Under the pieces are notes generated by a model. That model was not told the DNA's origin. It searched no databases and worked only from the letters and a program-made list of their open reading frames with translations. The translations under genes and the position numbers were made by a program. 22,964 nucleotides of DNA from the NCBI GenBank assembly GCA_038232055.1, contig JBBSIN010000039.1:1-22964 (forward strand), read 5' to 3'. The stretch is from JBBSIN01 sp038232055. Its GTDB lineage: Bacteria > Actinomycetota > Actinomycetes > JADGOV01. Below, one piece after another: positions 20,025 through 22,964 of the stretch (position 1 is its first letter; each line of letters opens with the position of its first letter).

Positions 20025-20612
20025 GTGCTCCTCCGCCGTCGCTGCTCGCTCGCCCTCGCCGCCGTCGGGCTGACCACGACGGCGTGCGTGGGCCAGCATG
20101 CGGTCAACGCGACCAGCGGTAACGCCAAGGGCTACATCGCCGGCTCCGGTGCCGCTCACGAGTACGCCGCTGGCTCCCGCCGGGTAGCGCCCGCGGTCTT
20201 CGGCACGACGCTCGACGGCCATCGGCTAGACCTGACGAGCTTCCGCGGCCGCGTCGTCGTCCTCAACTTCTGGGCGGCGTGGTGCCCGCCGTGCCGGGAC
20301 GAGGCCGCCGGGCTGGCCCAGGCGTACGTCGACACCAGGGCGCTGGGCGTTTCCTTCCTCGGCGTCAACCTCAAGGACGACGCGGCAGCGGCGCGGGCCT
20401 TCACGGACCGGCGCCGCACGCCGTACCCCAGCCTCGTCGACCGGTACGGCGAGATCACCGTCCGGTTCGGCCGGAGCATCCCGCCGGGGGCGGTCCCCTC
20501 GACGCTCGTCCTCGACCGGCGGGGAAGGATCGCCGCGAGCGTGTTCGGACCCGTGACCTACTCGCGGCTGGTGCCGATCGTCAAGGCGACCGCAGCCGAG
20601 CCCCGGTCATGA
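20025..20612 (+). CDS. TlpA/ResA-like thioredoxin, probable lipoprotein
   Basis: A 195-residue extracytoplasmic thiol-disulfide reductase, expected to keep the CxxCH cysteines of apocytochrome c reduced for heme attachment. The N-terminus (LLRRRCSLALAAVGLTTTAC) is a signal sequence ending in a plausible lipobox with acceptor C21. The thioredoxin fold starts near 55, with FWAAWCPPCRDE (C87-P-P-C90) and the cis-proline in GAVPSTLVLD. Partner genes ccdA, resB and ccsB follow immediately. The GTG at 20025 is the only plausible start: an ATG at 20014 overlaps the previous stop but is in another frame. The Shine-Dalgarno sequence is poor, so translation may rely on coupling. The stop overlaps ccdA as ATGA. 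Confidence 0.9.
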   Translation: MLLRRRCSLALAAVGLTTTACVGQHAVNATSGNAKGYIAGSGAAHEYAAGSRRVAPAVFGTTLDGHRLDLTSFRGRVVVLNFWAAWCPPCRDEAAGLAQAYVDTRALGVSFLGVNLKDDAAAARAFTDRRRTPYPSLVDRYGEITVRFGRSIPPGAVPSTLVLDRRGRIAASVFGPVTYSRLVPIVKATAAEPRS

Positions 20613-21352
20613 CCGGCCTCACCGATGCGGTGACGAGCGGCTCACTACTGCTCGCCGTACCCGTCGCGCTGCTCGCCGGGCTGGTGTCGTTCCTCTCGCC
20701 GTGCGTGCTGCCGCTCGTCCCCGGCTACCTCTCCTACGTCACCGGCCTCGCCGGCGCCGACCTCGAGCGGGCGCGCCGCGGTCGGATCGTCGCGGGGGCG
20801 ACGCTGTTCGTGCTCGGGTTCTCCCTGGTGTTCGTCAGCGCCGGAGTGCTCTTCGGCAGCCTCGGCATCGCCTTGCAGAGCCACGCCGCTGGCATCAGCC
20901 GGGTGCTGGGAGTCCTGACGATCGTCCTCGGGCTGGCGTTCATGGGCGCCATTCCGGGCTTCACGCGCGACGTGCGACTGCACCGGCTGCCGCCCGCCGG
21001 GCTGCTCGGCGCGCCGCTGCTCGGCCTGCTCTTCGGCCTCGGCTGGGCGCCGTGCATCGGGCCCACGCTGGCGGCCGTGCAGTCCCTCGCGTTCGACTCG
21101 GCGAGCGCCGGGCGGGGGGCGTTCCTCTCCTTTACCTACTGCCTCGGGCTGGGACTTCCGTTCATCGTCGCGGCCGTCGCGTTCCGCTGGGCGCTCGGCG
21201 CCTTCGCCGCCGTACGCCGGCATTCCCGCCTCGTCGCGGCGGCCGGTGGCGCGATGCTCGTGGTGCTCGGTGTCCTGCTCGTGACGGGCGTCTGGGACAC
21301 CGTGACGATCTGGATGCGCCATCTCGTCGCCGGCTACACGACGGTCATCTGA
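20609..21352 (+). CDS. ccdA: CcdA cytochrome c biogenesis membrane protein
   Basis: A 247-residue, six-helix membrane protein of the CcdA/DsbD family that carries electrons from cytoplasmic thioredoxin across the membrane to the TlpA/ResA protein. The paired redox cysteines are C32 in FLSPCVLPLVPGYLSYVTG and C149 in GLGWAPCIGPTLAAV, at the expected places in helices 1 and 4. ATG 20609 overlaps the thioredoxin stop (ATGA); its own stop shares one base with the resB ATG (TGATG). Confidence 0.94.
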   Translation: MTGLTDAVTSGSLLLAVPVALLAGLVSFLSPCVLPLVPGYLSYVTGLAGADLERARRGRIVAGATLFVLGFSLVFVSAGVLFGSLGIALQSHAAGISRVLGVLTIVLGLAFMGAIPGFTRDVRLHRLPPAGLLGAPLLGLLFGLGWAPCIGPTLAAVQSLAFDSASAGRGAFLSFTYCLGLGLPFIVAAVAFRWALGAFAAVRRHSRLVAAAGGAMLVVLGVLLVTGVWDTVTIWMRHLVAGYTTVI

Positions 21353-22947
21353 TGGCCGACGTCACCCTCGCTCCCGACGCGCTGGCGCCCGCGCCGCCGC
21401 CTCGGCGGAGCTGGAGCGCGCCGGCCGTCCCGGCGTGGCGGCAGCTGACCAGCATGCGCACCGCGCTGGTGCTGTTCTTCCTGCTCGCGCTGGCCGCCGT
21501 ACCCGGCTCGCTGCTCCCGCAGCGCGGGCTCAACGCCGGCAAGGTCGCGGAGTTCTACCGGGCACATCCCGCCCTCGCCCCGGTCCTCGGGCGGCTCTCG
21601 CTCTTCGACGTGTTCGCCGCGCCATGGTTCGCGGCGATCTACCTGGCGCTGTTCGTCTCGCTCGCCGGCTGCGTCCTTCCCCGCATGTGGCGCCAGGCCC
21701 GAGGACTAATGGCGAGACCGCCGGCCACGCCACGCCACCTGACCCGGCTGCCGGTGGCGACGACGTGGTACTCGGACGACGACCCGGCCACCGCGATGGC
21801 GGCGGCGGCGCGTCGCCTGCGCGGGTGGCGGGTCGACGTACGCCGCGAGCCCGACGGGGCAGCGAGCCTCGCCGCCGAGAAGGGCTTTCTCAAGGAGGCC
21901 GGCAACGTCGTCTTTCACCTGGCGCTGCTCGTCCTGCTCGCCGGCATCGCGCTCGGCGGGCTGTTCGGCTACAAGGGCAACGTGCTGGTGAAGGAGGGCG
22001 ACGGCTTCTCCAACACGTTGTCGCTCTACGACGACTTCAAGCCCGGCCGGTTGTTCTCCCAACGCCAGCTCTCGCCGTACACGTTCGTTCTCGACGACTT
22101 CCGGGCCACCTACCAGGCGACCGGACAGGCGGCGACGTTCGACGCCAGGCTCAGCTACGCGAGCCGCCCCGGCGCGCCGCGGCGGCCGTACGACCTGCGC
22201 GTCAACTCGCCGCTGGACGTCGGCGGCACCAAGATCTATCTGATCGGCCATGGTTACGCCCCCCGGTTCGTCGTGCACGGACCGGACGGTCGGGACTACC
22301 CGTTGACAGTGCCGTTCCTGCCTCGCGACGCCTCGTTCGCGTCCGCCGGCGTCGTCAAGGTCCCGGACATCGCGCCGGCGAAGGACGGCCGGGCGCGTCA
22401 GCTCGCGTTCACCGGCTTCTTCACCCCGACGACGATCTTCACGCCACGCGGCGTGGAGTCCGGCTTCCCGGCCGCCCGCGACCCGGGCGTCACGCTGGTC
22501 GCGTGGCAGGGCGACCTCGGGCTCGACAACGGCCGGCCCCAGTCGGTCTACGGCCTCGACACCCGCGGCCTGCGCAAGGTGGTGGACGGTCGCGGCGCGC
22601 CGGTGACCAAGACCCTGCGCCTCGGGCAGACGATGACACTGTCGAACGGTGCCGGCAGTATCACGTTCACCGGCGTCGACGAGTTCGCCACATTCCAGAT
22701 CACCCACGACCCCGGCCGGCAGCTGGCGCTGGTGGCCGCCGTGCTGCTGGTCGCGGGGCTCGTCGTCTCGCTGCGGATCCGCCGCCGGCGACTGTGGCTG
22801 CGGGCCCGTCCCGACGGCCCGCGTACCGTGATCGAGGCCGGTGGCCTTGCCCGCAGCGATGCCGACGGCTTCGCCGAGGAGTTTCCCGGGCTCGCCGCCC
22901 GACTGCAGGTCCCGCCAAGCCGGCCGGACCGGAAGAAGGAGGAGTGA
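21352..22947 (+). CDS. resB: ResB (Ccs1) cytochrome c synthase subunit
   Basis: A 531-residue membrane protein of system II cytochrome c maturation; with CcsB it forms the synthase that exports heme and attaches it to apocytochrome c. Helices are at about 35-55, 92-110, 184-206 and 457-475, with a large extracytoplasmic domain between the third and fourth. H189 in NVVFHLALL and the histidine in FQITHDPGRQLALV, just before helix 4, are candidate heme ligands of the family. A cytoplasmic tail of about 55 residues follows. The start shares a base with the ccdA stop. A strong ribosome binding site for the next gene is formed by its last codons. Confidence 0.94.
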   Translation: MADVTLAPDALAPAPPPRRSWSAPAVPAWRQLTSMRTALVLFFLLALAAVPGSLLPQRGLNAGKVAEFYRAHPALAPVLGRLSLFDVFAAPWFAAIYLALFVSLAGCVLPRMWRQARGLMARPPATPRHLTRLPVATTWYSDDDPATAMAAAARRLRGWRVDVRREPDGAASLAAEKGFLKEAGNVVFHLALLVLLAGIALGGLFGYKGNVLVKEGDGFSNTLSLYDDFKPGRLFSQRQLSPYTFVLDDFRATYQATGQAATFDARLSYASRPGAPRRPYDLRVNSPLDVGGTKIYLIGHGYAPRFVVHGPDGRDYPLTVPFLPRDASFASAGVVKVPDIAPAKDGRARQLAFTGFFTPTTIFTPRGVESGFPAARDPGVTLVAWQGDLGLDNGRPQSVYGLDTRGLRKVVDGRGAPVTKTLRLGQTMTLSNGAGSITFTGVDEFATFQITHDPGRQLALVAAVLLVAGLVVSLRIRRRRLWLRARPDGPRTVIEAGGLARSDADGFAEEFPGLAARLQVPPSRPDRKKEE

Positions 22948-22949
22948 CG

Positions 22950-22964
22950 GTGCCCGTCGACCTA
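22950..22964 (+). CDS. ccsB: Start of probable ccsB (cytochrome c synthase CcsA/CcsB), cut by window edge
   Basis: Only five codons (MPVDL) are visible. AAGGAGG (22936-22942) stands 7 nt before GTG 22950, a strong translation start 2 nt after the resB stop. In actinobacteria ccsB follows resB almost without exception. Identity is inferred from context. Confidence 0.55.

Noticed and set aside
1..22964. CRISPR array, tRNA/rRNA genes, insertion sequence, prophage or toxin-antitoxin pair
   Set aside because: No regularly spaced repeats, cloverleaf with CCA-end features, transposase motifs or phage proteins were seen; composition is even throughout.

Overview
The window comes from the chromosome of a high-GC actinobacterium. 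The evidence is G/C at nearly every third codon position, frequent GTG and TTG starts, ATGA/GTGA overlaps between genes, an actinobacterial bS22 micro-protein, a BldN-type sigma factor, and the gene order rex-hemA-hemC-hemD-hemB-hemL followed by cytochrome c maturation genes. Streptomyces and Mycobacterium share parts of this order. The sequence does not settle the genus; a sporulating or filamentous lineage outside Streptomyces is plausible, but that is inference.

Left part (1-7000): proline dehydrogenase (leaderless promoter); a convergent two-gene membrane-protein operon (SURF1-like and DUF3817); a divergent intergenic region with two long hairpins sharing GTTGTGTGTCG half-sites; an AcuC/HDAC-family deacetylase coupled to a conserved phosphatase-like protein; the 32-residue ribosomal protein bS22; a SAM-hydrolase (DUF62) homologue with an altered active site; a membrane-anchored coiled-coil serine protease; and, convergent to it, a SerB1-like HAD phosphatase.

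Middle part (7000-11300): on the minus strand, a BldN-family ECF sigma factor followed by an RsbN-like DUF5667 membrane anti-sigma factor, with a candidate sigma-BldN promoter between them. Divergent from these is a leaderless acyl-CoA synthetase gene with a downstream glutaredoxin-like gene.

Right part (11300-22964): one apparently continuous operon of at least 13 genes, running off the right edge. Its promoter carries a near-consensus Rex operator, and its first gene is rex itself. After rex come hemA, hemC, a fused methyltransferase-HemD, hemB, a TMEM175-type potassium channel, hemL, a histidine phosphatase, a GNAT acetyltransferase, a TlpA/ResA thioredoxin, ccdA, resB and the first codons of ccsB. 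Almost every junction overlaps by 4 or 1 nt. The layout places tetrapyrrole synthesis (glutamyl-tRNA to uroporphyrinogen III) and heme attachment to cytochrome c under one NADH/NAD+-sensing switch.

No tRNA, rRNA, CRISPR array, insertion sequence or phage element was seen. No intergenic stretch exceeds 300 bases. No wholly new system is evident. The points most worth checking are the Rex-controlled long operon with its embedded channel, the sigma-BldN/RsbN feedback promoter, the paired GTTGTGTG hairpins, and active-site departures in the SAM hydrolase, HemB and HemD.
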